Source of the DNA: Roseovarius indicus
GTDB lineage: Bacteria > Pseudomonadota > Alphaproteobacteria > Rhodobacterales > Rhodobacteraceae
Direction of reading: 5' to 3'
Assembly (NCBI RefSeq): GCF_008728195.1
Contig: NZ_CP031598.1
Location: 4,464,001-4,528,000 of the forward strand
Length of the DNA stretch: 64,000 nt
Shown: positions 22,420-31,526 of the stretch, one piece after another
How the letters are laid out: every line of letters starts with the position of its first letter
Position numbering within the stretch: the stretch's first letter is position 1
Translations under genes and position numbers: made by a program
Notes under the pieces: generated by a model
Seen by the model: the letters and a program-made list of their open reading frames with translations, nothing else
Told to the model about the DNA's origin: nothing
The model's database searches: none

Positions 22420-24107
22420 TCCGCCTCCTCGCCCTCGTCGCCCTGCTCCTCACCGGCACAGCCCCGGCCCTCGCCCAGTCCGACACGCGCGCCTTCCCCC
22501 TCGCCATCAACCTCGCCGAGGTCAACGACTGGAGCGCCGAGCAACCCTTCATCGACGTGTTCAAGACCGCCCGCCGCTGGATCGGCCACAAGCCCGGCCA
22601 ATGGGGCGGCCTCGACTATCACGACCTCGAAGACCGCGGCCTGCTCGATGCAAACGGCTGGCCCACCTCCGTGCCCGGCGACCTCGGCTCCATCGGCACC
22701 CTCATCCTCACCGACCTGCCCGCCGATGCCGACATCTACGCCGGCCGCTACGTCCTCAGCTTCGAGGGCGAGGGCATCGTCGAGGTGGCCGGCGCCGTCC
22801 GCAACGTCCGCTACGGCGACGGCCGCGTCGCCTTCGACTTCCAGCCACAGACCGGCGGCACGGTCCTGGTGAAGATCCAGCGCTCCGACCCGATGAAAAC
22901 CGGCGATTATATCCGCAACATCTCGGTCGTCCGCGAAGACCATCTCGACGCCCATCGGAACGGCGCGATCTTCAACCCCCTCTGGCTCGACCACATGGCA
23001 GGCTTCAAGGTCCTCCGTTTCATGGACTGGATGGTCACCAACGATTCCGACCAGCAAGGCTGGGAGAACCGCCCGAAGCCCTCCGACTTCTCCTACACCC
23101 GCCACGGCATCCCCGCCGAAATCATGGTCCGCCTCGCCAACGAGCTGGGCGCCGACCCGTGGTTCTGCATGCCGCATCTCAGCGACGAGACCTACCAGCG
23201 CAACTTTGCCGAGCTGGTCGAGGCCGGGCTCGACCCCGCGCTGAAAGCCTATGTCGAATACTCCAACGAGGTCTGGAACTGGCAATTCCTGCAAGCCGAA
23301 TGGACCGAGGCCCAGGCGCAGGAGCGCTGGGGCCAGCGCTACAAGGGGCAGGACTATTACGGCATGAAAACCGCCCAGATGGCACAGATCTGGTCCGACG
23401 TGTTCGCCGCCGACCGCGACCGCCTCGTCACCGTCATCGCCACCCAGACCGGCTGGCTGAGCCTCGAACGCTCCATCCTCGAAGCCCCCCTCTGGGTCGC
23501 CGAGGGCAACGAGCCGCCCCACAGCTTCGCCGACGCCTATGCCATCACCGGCTATTTCGGCTCCTATCTCGGCCGCGACGAGATGCGCGACATCACCCTT
23601 GAGAAGATCGCCGAAAGCACCGCCGCCGCCGAGGCTGACGCCCGCGACCAGGGGCTCACCGGCGAGGCGCTCACCGCCCATGTCGCCGCCCACCGCTTCG
23701 ACGCGGCCACCGACTGGGCCATCGACGCCCTCCTCGATTCCAGGCAATACGGCGAGGAATTCGACGGGCTTGACCGCGCCGCCGGCACGTTCTTCACCTA
23801 CCAGGCCGAGATCGCCCGCGAATACGGCCTCGACCTCATCGTCTACGAGGGCGGCACCCACATCGTCGGCGTGGGCCAGCAGGTCGGCGACGAAACCCTC
23901 GCCGCCTTCTTCACCCACCTCAACTACACCCCCGAACTCGCCACCCTTTACCGCCAGCTCTTCGAGAAATGGGCCGAGGTCAGCGACGGGCCCTTCGCCC
24001 TCTTCAACGACGTGAGCGTTCCCACCAAGTGGGGCAGCTGGGGCCACCTCCGCCACTTGGGCGATACCGACAATCCCCGCTGGCAGGTCGTCGAAGAGTT
24101 CAAGTAG
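22416..24107 (+). CDS. Secreted glycoside-hydrolase-like protein (clan GH-A-like barrel)
   Basis: Residues 1-21 (MIRLLALVALLLTGTAPALA) form a clear cleavable signal peptide with an ALA site, so the mature protein of about 540 residues is periplasmic or exported. The segment YVEYSNEVWNWQF near residue 285 has the Asn-Glu pair typical of the acid/base site in clan GH-A glycosidases, and LIVYEGGTH near residue 475 could hold the nucleophile Glu; the spacing fits a TIM barrel. The N-terminal 150 residues look like a beta-rich accessory domain. It probably cuts or trims the EPS, as polysaccharide lyases and hydrolases encoded in EPS loci do. The family could not be named by eye; relatives are often labelled cellulose-binding domain protein. 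Confidence 0.6.
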   Translation: MIRLLALVALLLTGTAPALAQSDTRAFPLAINLAEVNDWSAEQPFIDVFKTARRWIGHKPGQWGGLDYHDLEDRGLLDANGWPTSVPGDLGSIGTLILTDLPADADIYAGRYVLSFEGEGIVEVAGAVRNVRYGDGRVAFDFQPQTGGTVLVKIQRSDPMKTGDYIRNISVVREDHLDAHRNGAIFNPLWLDHMAGFKVLRFMDWMVTNDSDQQGWENRPKPSDFSYTRHGIPAEIMVRLANELGADPWFCMPHLSDETYQRNFAELVEAGLDPALKAYVEYSNEVWNWQFLQAEWTEAQAQERWGQRYKGQDYYGMKTAQMAQIWSDVFAADRDRLVTVIATQTGWLSLERSILEAPLWVAEGNEPPHSFADAYAITGYFGSYLGRDEMRDITLEKIAESTAAAEADARDQGLTGEALTAHVAAHRFDAATDWAIDALLDSRQYGEEFDGLDRAAGTFFTYQAEIAREYGLDLIVYEGGTHIVGVGQQVGDETLAAFFTHLNYTPELATLYRQLFEKWAEVSDGPFALFNDVSVPTKWGSWGHLRHLGDTDNPRWQVVEEFK

Positions 24108-24119
24108 ACTGGCCCCGAC

Positions 24120-24962
24120 ATGAACACCGCCCCCCGTCCCAAGGCCACGGTCATCATCCCGGCCAATAACGAGGCCGCCTATATCGGCGCCTGTCTCGAC
24201 AAGGTCCTGTCGTCAGCCAGTGATATTCCCTTCGAGACCATCGTCGTCGCCAATGCCTGCACCGACACCACGGTCGATATCGCCCACGAGATCGAAGGCC
24301 ATTCCCAGAACCCTGCCCGCCCGATCCGCGTGATCGCCACCGAAACGGGCGGCAAGCTTAACGCCCTGCAATTGGGCGACGACGCGGCCCGCGCCGACAT
24401 ACGCATCTATCTCGACGCCGATGTTTCGGTCAGCCGCGCCCTGATCCCCGCGATCATCGCCGCGCTCGAGACCGGGGCCCCCCGCTACGCCAGCGGCACC
24501 CCCGAAATCGCCCCGGCCCAAAGCCCCGTCACCCGCGCCTACGCCCGTTTCTGGCAGAAGCTGCCCTTCGTCTCGAACGGCGTGCCGGGCTTCGGCCTCT
24601 TCGCCGTCAACGCCCCCGGCCGCGCCCGCTGGCAAGCATGGCCCGACATCATCTCCGACGACACCTTCGCCCGCCTCAACTTCGCGCCCTCGGAGCGGGT
24701 CAGGGTTCCCGAAACCTACCGCTGGCCGATGATCGAGGGCCTCTCCGGCCTGATCCGCGTCCGCCGCCGACAAGATCGCGGCGTGGCCGAGATCGGCCGG
24801 AAATTCCCCCACCTCCTGCAAAACGCCGACCCGGGCGCCACCTCCGGCACGCAGAAGCTGCGGGCCATCCTGCGCGACCCGCTGGGCTTCCTCGTCTACG
24901 GCTTCATCGCCCTCTGCGTCCGCATCCCCGTCGGCACCTCGACCTGGGCCCGCGGCCGGTAA
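24120..24962 (+). CDS. Family 2 glycosyltransferase
   Basis: A 280-residue GT-A enzyme: KATVIIPANNEAAYIGACL, TIVVANACTDTTVDIA, GGKLNALQLGDDAARADIRI and YLDADVSVS (DAD as the DxD metal site), then VPGFGLFAVNAPGR and SDDTFARLNF, which supplies the acidic acceptor-side residues. A hydrophobic C-terminus (DPLGFLVYGFIALCVRIPVG) may touch the membrane. It starts 12 bp after the glycosidase-like gene and ends 34 bp before the convergent family 4 glycosyltransferase. It likely adds a sugar in repeat-unit synthesis; the donor is unknown. Confidence 0.8.
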   Translation: MNTAPRPKATVIIPANNEAAYIGACLDKVLSSASDIPFETIVVANACTDTTVDIAHEIEGHSQNPARPIRVIATETGGKLNALQLGDDAARADIRIYLDADVSVSRALIPAIIAALETGAPRYASGTPEIAPAQSPVTRAYARFWQKLPFVSNGVPGFGLFAVNAPGRARWQAWPDIISDDTFARLNFAPSERVRVPETYRWPMIEGLSGLIRVRRRQDRGVAEIGRKFPHLLQNADPGATSGTQKLRAILRDPLGFLVYGFIALCVRIPVGTSTWARGR

Positions 24963-24995
24963 GCGAGCCGGCCCGGCGTCTCACCGTCAGGCAAC

Positions 24996-26207
24996 CTATC
25001 CCCGATCCACCGCCGCCCGGAAATGCCCGGCCAGCTTCTCCGCCTCGCGGTACATGTCATGCCGCTCCAGAACCCTTGCCCGCCCGGCACGCCCCAACGC
25101 GGCCCGTTCCTCCGCCGACATCGCCTCCAACGCCAGCACAGCCTCCGCCAGCGCCGCGTCATCCCCCGCCGGCACCAGCCAGCCGGTCACGCCCTCCTGC
25201 ACCAGCTCCGGTATCCCCGCGACGTAGGTGGAAATCACCGGCCGCCCGGCCGCCATCGCCTCCATGATCACCATCGGCAGCCCCTCGGCAAAGCTCGGCA
25301 GCACCAGCGCATGACACCCCGCCAGCGCGTCCCTGACCTCGTCCTCGGCCTGCCACCCGGCCAGCGTCACGTGATCCCCAAGCCCCCGCTCGGAAATCTC
25401 CGCCTCCAACGCCCCGCGCAACTCCCCGTCGCCAATCAGCGTCAGCCTCGCCTCCGGCACCTCCCCGACAACCCGGCTCATCACCGGCATCAAGATCAGC
25501 TGCCCCTTCTGCTCCGACAACCGTCCGATATTCACCAGTCGCAAGCCCTTGTCCGGCATCTCGCCCGGCTCCGGAAACATCTCCGGGTCGATCCCGCAAT
25601 GCACCACCTTCACGCCGCTCCACGCGGTATGCGGCAGCCACCGGCACAGCTGGCTCCGGCCGTAGGAACTGACCGCCACGGTAAATGCGGCCTCCTCCAT
25701 CTTCCGCGCCAGCGACAGCGAATGCACCGCATCGAACTCCTCCGGCCCGTGCACCGTGAAACTGTAAGACGGCCCGCCCAGAACACGCACAAGCATCGCC
25801 ACCGCAGCCGCATTCGTGCCGAAATGCGCATGCATATGCTCCACGCCCCCGGCTTGCACCAGCCTCAGCACATGGCACGCCTCGACGAGGTAAATCAGAT
25901 GCCGCACCCGCCCCAGCGGTGACACCGCCGCCAGCCCCATTGCCGCCTTCCACGCCGCGGCAAACGTCCCCGGCCGCCCCACCAGCGCCCGCAGCAGCGA
26001 CAGCAGCAACGCCACCTTCCCCGCCTCCAGCACATAGCTCGTCCGCCCCAGCTCCTCGCGGTCCTGCGGGTCCTTCAACGGCAGGTCGCTCCGTCGCATC
26101 GCGATCCGGTCGACCGACAGGCCCAGCCGCTCAAGCCCCTTCAGCTCGCGCCGGATGAAGCTTTGCGACGGCTGGGGATAGGTATTGAGAATATAAGCGA
26201 TTTTCAC
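24996..26207 (-). CDS. Family 4 glycosyltransferase
   Basis: A GT-B enzyme of 403 residues. The start is set at GTG 26207 (reading MKIAYILNTYPQPSQSFIRREL), because family members begin directly with this strand; the frame extends 17 codons further to an ATG with no better ribosome-binding site. Signature elements are HAHFGTNAAAVAMLV, FTVHGPEEFDAVHSLSLARKM, VNIGRLSEQKGQLILMPVM and ALVLPSFAEGLPMVIMEAMAAGRPVI, with the E-x7-E motif EGLPMVIME that binds the nucleotide-sugar. It acts in the cytoplasm on the lipid-linked intermediate. It is divergent from the flippase gene across 175 bp. Confidence 0.88.
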   Translation of the reverse strand: MKIAYILNTYPQPSQSFIRRELKGLERLGLSVDRIAMRRSDLPLKDPQDREELGRTSYVLEAGKVALLLSLLRALVGRPGTFAAAWKAAMGLAAVSPLGRVRHLIYLVEACHVLRLVQAGGVEHMHAHFGTNAAAVAMLVRVLGGPSYSFTVHGPEEFDAVHSLSLARKMEEAAFTVAVSSYGRSQLCRWLPHTAWSGVKVVHCGIDPEMFPEPGEMPDKGLRLVNIGRLSEQKGQLILMPVMSRVVGEVPEARLTLIGDGELRGALEAEISERGLGDHVTLAGWQAEDEVRDALAGCHALVLPSFAEGLPMVIMEAMAAGRPVISTYVAGIPELVQEGVTGWLVPAGDDAALAEAVLALEAMSAEERAALGRAGRARVLERHDMYREAEKLAGHFRAAVDRG

Positions 26208-26314
26208 GTGGGACACCGGGCAGAGAGCACTCGGCCTCCACGCTACAAGCGCCGCCACGTCAAGGAAAGTGCGACCGCAAAGGCATAGGCCACACGTGCC
26301 GCACCCGTGTGCAA

Positions 26315-26343
26315 TTGACCACGCTACCGCCTGCGCCTAGCGT
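26315..26343 (+). promoter_or_regulatory. Weak candidate promoter for the flippase gene
   Basis: TTGACC at 26315-26320 and TAGCGT at 26338-26343 are separated by 17 bp, 40 bp before the flippase ATG. The -35 is good, the -10 poor. It lies in the only region available for a promoter between two divergent genes. Confidence 0.3.
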
Positions 26344-26382
26344 GCAGACAGGCATAACAGGCACCCGGACACCCCCGACAAC

Positions 26383-27750
26383 ATGAAGCGCGTCACCCAA
26401 GCATTCCGCGGCTCTCACCTGACCGCCCGGATCCTGCGCAGCACGTCCTGGGTGGTGGTGGGGTATGGCGGGGCACAGGCCATCCGCCTCGGCTCGAACC
26501 TGATCCTCACCCGCATCCTCTTCCCCGAGGCCTTCGGCATCATGGCGCTCGTCACCATGGTGACAGTGGGCCTGATGATGTTCTCCGACGTGGGCATCGG
26601 CCCGGCCCTCGCCCGAAGCCCGCGCGGCGACGACCCCGAATTCCTCAACACCGCCTGGTCCCTGCAGGTGATGCGAGGCTTTGGCCTCTGGCTGGTCACG
26701 CTGGCGCTGGCCTACCCCTTTGCCCAACTCTACGAGCACCCCGAACTGGCGCTCTACCTGCCCGTCGCGGGGCTGTCGCTCATCCTCACCGGGTTCTTCC
26801 CCACACGGATGGAGCTGGCCCGCCGCCACCTCCAGATGGGCCGCGCCACGATGCTCGACCTTATCAGCCAGCTCCTCGGCCTCGCCCTCATGGTGGCCCT
26901 CGCCCTCTGGACGCGCTCCGTCTTCGCCCTCGTCCTCGGCGCGGTGTTCACCAACCTCATCAAGCTCGTCGTCATGTGGGTCGGCCTGCCCGGCCGCCGC
27001 GACCGCTTCCAGATCGAGAAACCGGCGCTTCTGGAACTCGTGAGCTTCGGCAAATGGATCTTCCTCGGCACCGCCTTCGGCTTCATCAGCACCCAGGGCG
27101 ACAAGGCCGTGCTCGGCAAGCTCCTCAGCCTCGAAACGCTGGGCATCTACAATATCGGCTTCTTCCTCGCCAGCTTCGCCATGGCCCTCGGCCAGTCGGT
27201 GGCGCAAGACCTGCTGATCCCGGTCTACCGCAACAAGCCCCCCTCGGAATCCGCCGAGAACCGCCGGAAACTCCAGCGCATGCGCTTCCTGCTCACCGGC
27301 GGGCTCTGCGCCCTGCTGCTGCTGATGGCCTATGTCGGCCCACCGCTGGTCGAATTCCTTTACGACGACCGCTACCTCGCGGCCGGTCCCATCGTCACCA
27401 TCATGGCCTGCGGTTTCATCCCCAAGATCATCGGCATGAGCTACGATCAGGCGGCGCTCGCGGCGGGCGACTCGCGCCGGGTGTTCTTCCTCACCGGCAC
27501 CCGCTCGACGCTGCAGATGATCATGCTCTTCCTCGGCCTCTACTATTTCGGCCTGCTGGGCGGGGTTGCGTCCTACGGCATCGCCATGCTGATCGCGCAT
27601 CCCCTGCTCGTGGCGCTCGCGATCCGCCACCAGGCATGGGATCCGCTGCACGACCTCGTCAGCTTCACGCTGGCCGGCCTTTTGGCGGCAGGCGCCATCG
27701 CGCTCCACTGGGACGCGCTGCAGACCATCTCCTCGGCGCCGGTCGGCTGA
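26383..27750 (+). CDS. Lipid-linked oligosaccharide flippase (Wzx-like, polysaccharide biosynthesis protein family)
   Basis: A 455-residue membrane protein with about twelve hydrophobic segments. The start (TSWVVVGYGGAQAIRLGSNLILTRILFPEAFGIMALV) is the typical first-helix signature of the MOP-superfamily exporters, with RLGSNLILTRIL followed by P-E-x-F-G. The loop FPTRMELARRHLQMGRATMLDL and the central FGKWIFLGTAFGFISTQGDKAVLGK segment (the D and K in the middle of the protein) match Polysacc_synt_3-type flippases such as WzxC. It moves the undecaprenyl-linked repeat unit to the periplasm for the Wzy polymerase. It ends 4 bp before the convergent Wzz-like gene. Confidence 0.88.
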   Translation: MKRVTQAFRGSHLTARILRSTSWVVVGYGGAQAIRLGSNLILTRILFPEAFGIMALVTMVTVGLMMFSDVGIGPALARSPRGDDPEFLNTAWSLQVMRGFGLWLVTLALAYPFAQLYEHPELALYLPVAGLSLILTGFFPTRMELARRHLQMGRATMLDLISQLLGLALMVALALWTRSVFALVLGAVFTNLIKLVVMWVGLPGRRDRFQIEKPALLELVSFGKWIFLGTAFGFISTQGDKAVLGKLLSLETLGIYNIGFFLASFAMALGQSVAQDLLIPVYRNKPPSESAENRRKLQRMRFLLTGGLCALLLLMAYVGPPLVEFLYDDRYLAAGPIVTIMACGFIPKIIGMSYDQAALAAGDSRRVFFLTGTRSTLQMIMLFLGLYYFGLLGGVASYGIAMLIAHPLLVALAIRHQAWDPLHDLVSFTLAGLLAAGAIALHWDALQTISSAPVG

Positions 27751-27754
27751 CGCC

Positions 27755-29017
27755 TCAGAACGCCCGCCTGCGCCCCCGGAACGCCCGCATCAGAAGCGTC
27801 CGGCCCCGGCTGCGCGGCGCCTCGGGAATGACGGCCACCGGCGCAAAGCCAAGGTCGCGTTCCATCACCGCGGCACTGCGCACCACCGGGTTCATCAGGT
27901 CAAGCAGGAACGCGATACCCAGCGCCGCCATCAGGCTGGCAAACGCGCCCATCACCGCCATCTTGGTGCGCGACGGGGTCGACGGGTAATCGGGCCACGA
28001 GGCCGGCTCCAGCACGCTCAGATGCTCCGACTGGCCTTCCGATTCCAGCTGAAACCCGATCTCGGCGGCCTTGCGGCTTTCGCTGACGCTGGCCAGCTCT
28101 TCCTGCATCGTGGTCAGTTCGCGGGTCAGCCGGGTCAGCTGCGCCTGCAGGGCCGGGTCGACCTCGCTGGCGGCCGACACGGTGTTCAGGCTTTCGGTCA
28201 GGTAATCGCGCTGCTCGGTCAGGTCGTTCAGGCGCGCCACGTCCTCGGCCCGCTCGCGCTCTTCCAGCCGGGTCAGGTTGCCGTTACCGGCATCCCGCTC
28301 CAACTGGCGCTGCAGCACGATCATCTGCCGCTCGACCGAAAGGATCTCGGCCCTCAGCGCCTCGATCTCGCGCTCTTGCGAGGCCCGCAGCCCGCCCTCG
28401 GGCATGTCGTTCTGCCGACGGAAATTCGCCAGGCTTTCTTCCATGTCGGCCACCTGCGCCTCGAGCTTGCTCTGCCGCAGGGTGAAGAACGACAACGTTT
28501 CCTCGGCCCGTTCCAGCCGCTTGTTCCGGCTCAGGTCGACCGTCCGCCGCGTCACTTCCTCGGCCAGCGCCTGCGCGCTTTCCCGGTCGCCCCAGGTGGC
28601 GGTCACCCGGACAAGGGAAATGGCGCCGTCGCCGGACGTCCCGGTCCGCGCCGCGGCCACGCCCGACACGCTCAGCGAATGGCGCAGCACCGAGACCTTT
28701 TCACTGTCCGGCAGGCCGGCCAGCTCGTCCAGAACACCCACAGAGGCCGCCACGTCGAGGATCGCGTCATGCGACATCACCCGCTGCTCGACGATCTGCA
28801 ACTGCCGCGCATCCGCCCCCGAAACCGTCGGCGGCGCCAGCTCGTTGGCCACCTTGGCGTCTTCCACCTGAAGCACCGCCTGCGAGGTATACTGGTGCGT
28901 CTGCGACATCGCGAAAAGCAGCGTGGCGAGACAGCCAAGCAGGGCCAACCGCACGATCAGCCAGAAACGGCGCCGCATCATGTCGCGAAGTTCTTCAATC
29001 CAATCCGAAAAGGTCAT
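27755..29017 (-). CDS. Wzz/GumC-type polysaccharide co-polymerase (chain-length determinant)
   Basis: The 420-residue protein has the polysaccharide co-polymerase layout: an N-terminal membrane helix (about residues 18-40), a periplasmic domain beginning with YTSQAVLQVEDAKV, long coiled coils at about 165-330 and a second membrane helix near 350-372 preceded by a Pro-containing WPDYPSTPSRTK motif. The cytoplasmic tail is short and Arg-rich, so the tyrosine-kinase domain found fused in ExoP/Wzc is absent here and is instead the separate upstream gene at 29088-30059. The protein controls chain length and export together with Wzy. The order on the minus strand is ExoY-like, kinase-like, Wzz-like, which suggests one operon. 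Confidence 0.85.
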   Translation of the reverse strand: MTFSDWIEELRDMMRRRFWLIVRLALLGCLATLLFAMSQTHQYTSQAVLQVEDAKVANELAPPTVSGADARQLQIVEQRVMSHDAILDVAASVGVLDELAGLPDSEKVSVLRHSLSVSGVAAARTGTSGDGAISLVRVTATWGDRESAQALAEEVTRRTVDLSRNKRLERAEETLSFFTLRQSKLEAQVADMEESLANFRRQNDMPEGGLRASQEREIEALRAEILSVERQMIVLQRQLERDAGNGNLTRLEERERAEDVARLNDLTEQRDYLTESLNTVSAASEVDPALQAQLTRLTRELTTMQEELASVSESRKAAEIGFQLESEGQSEHLSVLEPASWPDYPSTPSRTKMAVMGAFASLMAALGIAFLLDLMNPVVRSAAVMERDLGFAPVAVIPEAPRSRGRTLLMRAFRGRRRAF

Positions 29018-29087
29018 GAGAGACGTCCTAACCTGTAACCAAGAAAACCATTACCACACAAACCGGCGCAGCGCGCGCCGGCCCGTA

Positions 29088-30059
29088 TCACCGTCTACGC
29101 GCTTTCTTGCGCGGCAGACGCCCCCGGTTCAGTACCACGCCCAGCAACGGTGCGCGACCGTCAAGCATCTTCTGGCATTGGGCGATATCCTGCGCCACCG
29201 TCTTGGTGCCGTCCACCACCAGCAGAACACCGTCGACCTGCGGCAGGAAGGCCATCACGTCGTCGTATTCCAGCATCGGTGGCGTATCGCACAGGATCAC
29301 ATCCGGCGTCAGCGCGCCGGTAATCTCGTCAAGCACATCCGCCGTGCTCTGGCTCTGCAACAGCTCGGCCGGGTTCGGCGGCACCTCGGAATTCAGCCCC
29401 ACGGCAAGGTTGTCGCCGTAGCGCTCGAGATAATCGCAATAGGACACCTTCCCGCGCAGCAGGTCGGCCATGCTCTGCACCGGCTTGTGGCCCAGCGCAT
29501 CGCCCAGCCCCGGCGCCCGCTGGTTGAGATCCAGCAGAACCGTGGTCACATCGGGGATTGCCGCCATGCTCAGCGCAAGGTTCAGCGTGGTGTAGGTGGT
29601 GCCGCAGCCCGAGGTCGGCGAGGTCACGGCGACCCGGCCGATCCCGTGCGACTTCATCGTCTGCAAAAGCTGGGTGCGCAGCCCGTCGGTGGCATGCTTG
29701 ACCCTCTCGGACTGGCCGCGCAGCTTTTGCGCAGCCGACTGATGGCCGCGCCAAGCGGGCTTCAGAATCTGCCACGAGCCAAGCTCGAGAAGGTCCGTTC
29801 CGGTCTGGGTCATCGGTTCGTCGTCAGCCTCGAATTCATCCTCCGGCACGGCGGCAGAGGGCCGGGCAGACGCGCCCTGGCCCGGCAAAACCACCGGCTC
29901 GGCACCAGCCCCCACGGCTGCGGCACCAAGCAGAGAATGCTTCAGCTTCCGGTCGAACGGCAAGTCCGCATCGGACCCGCGGCCGGAACCGGGTTTCAGT
30001 TCGCCTGTCGGGCCGTCAGATTTTGCCCAGTCAAACGACACCTCGTACCTCTCAAACAT
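29088..30059 (-). CDS. CpsD/CapB-like BY-kinase homologue with altered Walker A
   Basis: Residues about 1-105 are polar and probably disordered; about 115-323 form a MinD/BY-kinase-type P-loop fold. The A-loop reads TSPTSGCGTTYTTLN, where family members have G-x-G-K-(S/T): the Lys that holds the ATP phosphates is Thr in this copy (codon ACC, checked on the DNA). The Walker A' is VLLDLNQRAPGLG and Walker B is VILCDTPPM, both well kept. The C-terminus is basic (GRLPRKKARRR) and lacks the Tyr cluster that BY-kinases autophosphorylate. It may thus be a regulatory ATPase-like partner of the Wzz protein rather than a kinase. Position between the Wzz-like and ExoY-like genes supports a role in polymer export. 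Confidence 0.8.
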   Translation of the reverse strand: MFERYEVSFDWAKSDGPTGELKPGSGRGSDADLPFDRKLKHSLLGAAAVGAGAEPVVLPGQGASARPSAAVPEDEFEADDEPMTQTGTDLLELGSWQILKPAWRGHQSAAQKLRGQSERVKHATDGLRTQLLQTMKSHGIGRVAVTSPTSGCGTTYTTLNLALSMAAIPDVTTVLLDLNQRAPGLGDALGHKPVQSMADLLRGKVSYCDYLERYGDNLAVGLNSEVPPNPAELLQSQSTADVLDEITGALTPDVILCDTPPMLEYDDVMAFLPQVDGVLLVVDGTKTVAQDIAQCQKMLDGRAPLLGVVLNRGRLPRKKARRR

Positions 30060-30115
30060 ATTCTATCCATTCTGCACGGCCCGACCCCTCGGGCACGCCC
30101 CCACCCCTTTTTATC

Positions 30116-30895
30116 TCAATGGCCGGTCCGTCTCAGAACCACGCCGATCGTCTTCCACAACACCTTGGCATCCCGCGGCAGCGACATCTCGGCGTCATAG
30201 GCCGCGTCGTAATGCGCCCGGTCCGCGAACGAGCTTTCGTTGCGCCGGTCGATCTGCCAGTAGCCGGTGATCCCCGGCCGCACGGCGAAATAGTGGCGCG
30301 GATCACCGTAAAGCGACAGCTGGTCGGGCATCATCGGGCGCGGGCCGACAAGGCTCATCTCGCCCTTCAGCACGTTCCACAGCTGCGGCAGCTCGTCCAT
30401 CGAGGTCCGCCGCAGCATCGCGCCCACCTTGGTGATGCGCGGATCGTTCTTCAGCTTCTGCGACACGTCCCATTCGCGTTTCAGCTCGGGGTCGGTCGCC
30501 AGGACCGCCTGCAGCTTCTTGTCCGCATCCCGGACCATCGTCCGCAGCTTGAGAATCGAGAACCGCTCGCCGTTCAGCCCAAGACGCGCCTGGCGATAGA
30601 ACGGGTTTCCGCCTTCGACGAACAGCAGCAACGCCGCAATCCCGACGATCGGCAGGTAGACCGGCAGCAGCGCCAGCACGAGCAGGATATCGAGAACCCG
30701 CTTGCCGACCGTCCGGTAGACCGATCCACGACGCGGCACATCGACGACGGTAACAGCGGCAGACCGGGCGGAACTACGGGTCATGGCCGACTGCGGCGCC
30801 CGTTTCACCGGAAGCGGGGTGTTCGCCGGAATTCCGCGAAAAGCTACCGGCCCGCGCCGACTGGGGGCCGGCGGATTCACGTTCAGATTAGCCAT
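30116..30895 (-). CDS. ExoY/WbaP-type priming sugar phosphotransferase
   Basis: A 259-residue polyprenyl-phosphate hexose-1-phosphate transferase. An unstructured N-terminus of about 55 residues precedes one membrane segment (VLDILLVLALLPVYLPIVG), then the catalytic sequence: GNPFYRQARLGLNGERFSILKLRTM, RRTSMDELPQLWNVLKGEM with the Asp-Glu catalytic pair, SLVGPRP and YWQIDRRNESSFADRAHYD. The enzyme starts repeat-unit synthesis by moving glucose- or galactose-1-phosphate to undecaprenyl phosphate at the inner membrane. It is the first gene of the minus-strand operon with the kinase-like and Wzz-like genes; its promoter must lie in the AT-rich region 30896-31526. Glucose versus galactose cannot be decided. 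Confidence 0.9.
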   Translation of the reverse strand: MANLNVNPPAPSRRGPVAFRGIPANTPLPVKRAPQSAMTRSSARSAAVTVVDVPRRGSVYRTVGKRVLDILLVLALLPVYLPIVGIAALLLFVEGGNPFYRQARLGLNGERFSILKLRTMVRDADKKLQAVLATDPELKREWDVSQKLKNDPRITKVGAMLRRTSMDELPQLWNVLKGEMSLVGPRPMMPDQLSLYGDPRHYFAVRPGITGYWQIDRRNESSFADRAHYDAAYDAEMSLPRDAKVLWKTIGVVLRRTGH

Positions 30896-31526
30896 GTGAT
30901 ATCCCCAACTGATTACTCGTTCACACTCGCAGGGAAACGAAACTCAGCGGATCGACTTCAGGCCCGCCAGGCCGCGTATCCAGACACACACACTCACCAC
31001 CCCCGGGCCGCTGATCACAGCCCGGCCAAAACTCACCAACTTGGGTGGCAGTCCCTTTTAAGGCGAATTTCCGCCTTTAACTTGACACAATTCAAATTAC
31101 CGGAACGAGGTAAATCTTAAACTTCGTAGACGGAAACAGATTGTTTCGCATTCCGGCAAGGCCATTCGCAAATACCTGATTTTGTTGTATTTAATATCCT
31201 GAGTTGAGCCCCAATTTCGGCCATTTCCCGCCACTCACCCCCTGAAACAGGGTGTCGCACGCGAGGATAATTAACGAAATATGTCCCGATTGTGCATGAT
31301 GGCCCCAAACCTGCCACATTTCGTTTGCCCGATTCCCGCCCCACCCCAGATCTGCCCCCTCAACCCAAGGCCGACACCCCGCGTGCCAGGCTCTCGCATC
31401 ACGCGAGCCCCGCCCGGTTTTGTCTCATATCCGAATAACTGGCCATTCCGTCGCACGCCCCTTGCAGACGGTGGCGAATGACCACTAGAACCCGGGGGCA
31501 TCCTCCTTTCGACGAAGGGATCCACC
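30896..31526. other. AT-rich divergent regulatory region of the EPS priming operon
   Basis: This 631-bp gap is the least GC-rich part of the first half, particularly 31050-31300. It holds an inverted repeat AAGGCG (31060-31065) / CGCCTT (31072-31077), flanked by TTT and TTAA runs, and a TTGACA at 31082-31087 on the + strand without a good -10. It must serve the minus-strand exoY-like operon and possibly the + strand FAD oxidase, whose ribosome-binding site AAGGGA is at 31515. Short frames here have no coding character that I trust. Confidence 0.5.

Noticed and set aside
30896..31344. Short open frames in the exoY upstream region, for example 75 codons at 31117-31344
   Set aside because: There is no ribosome-binding site, no coding character and no recognisable domain.
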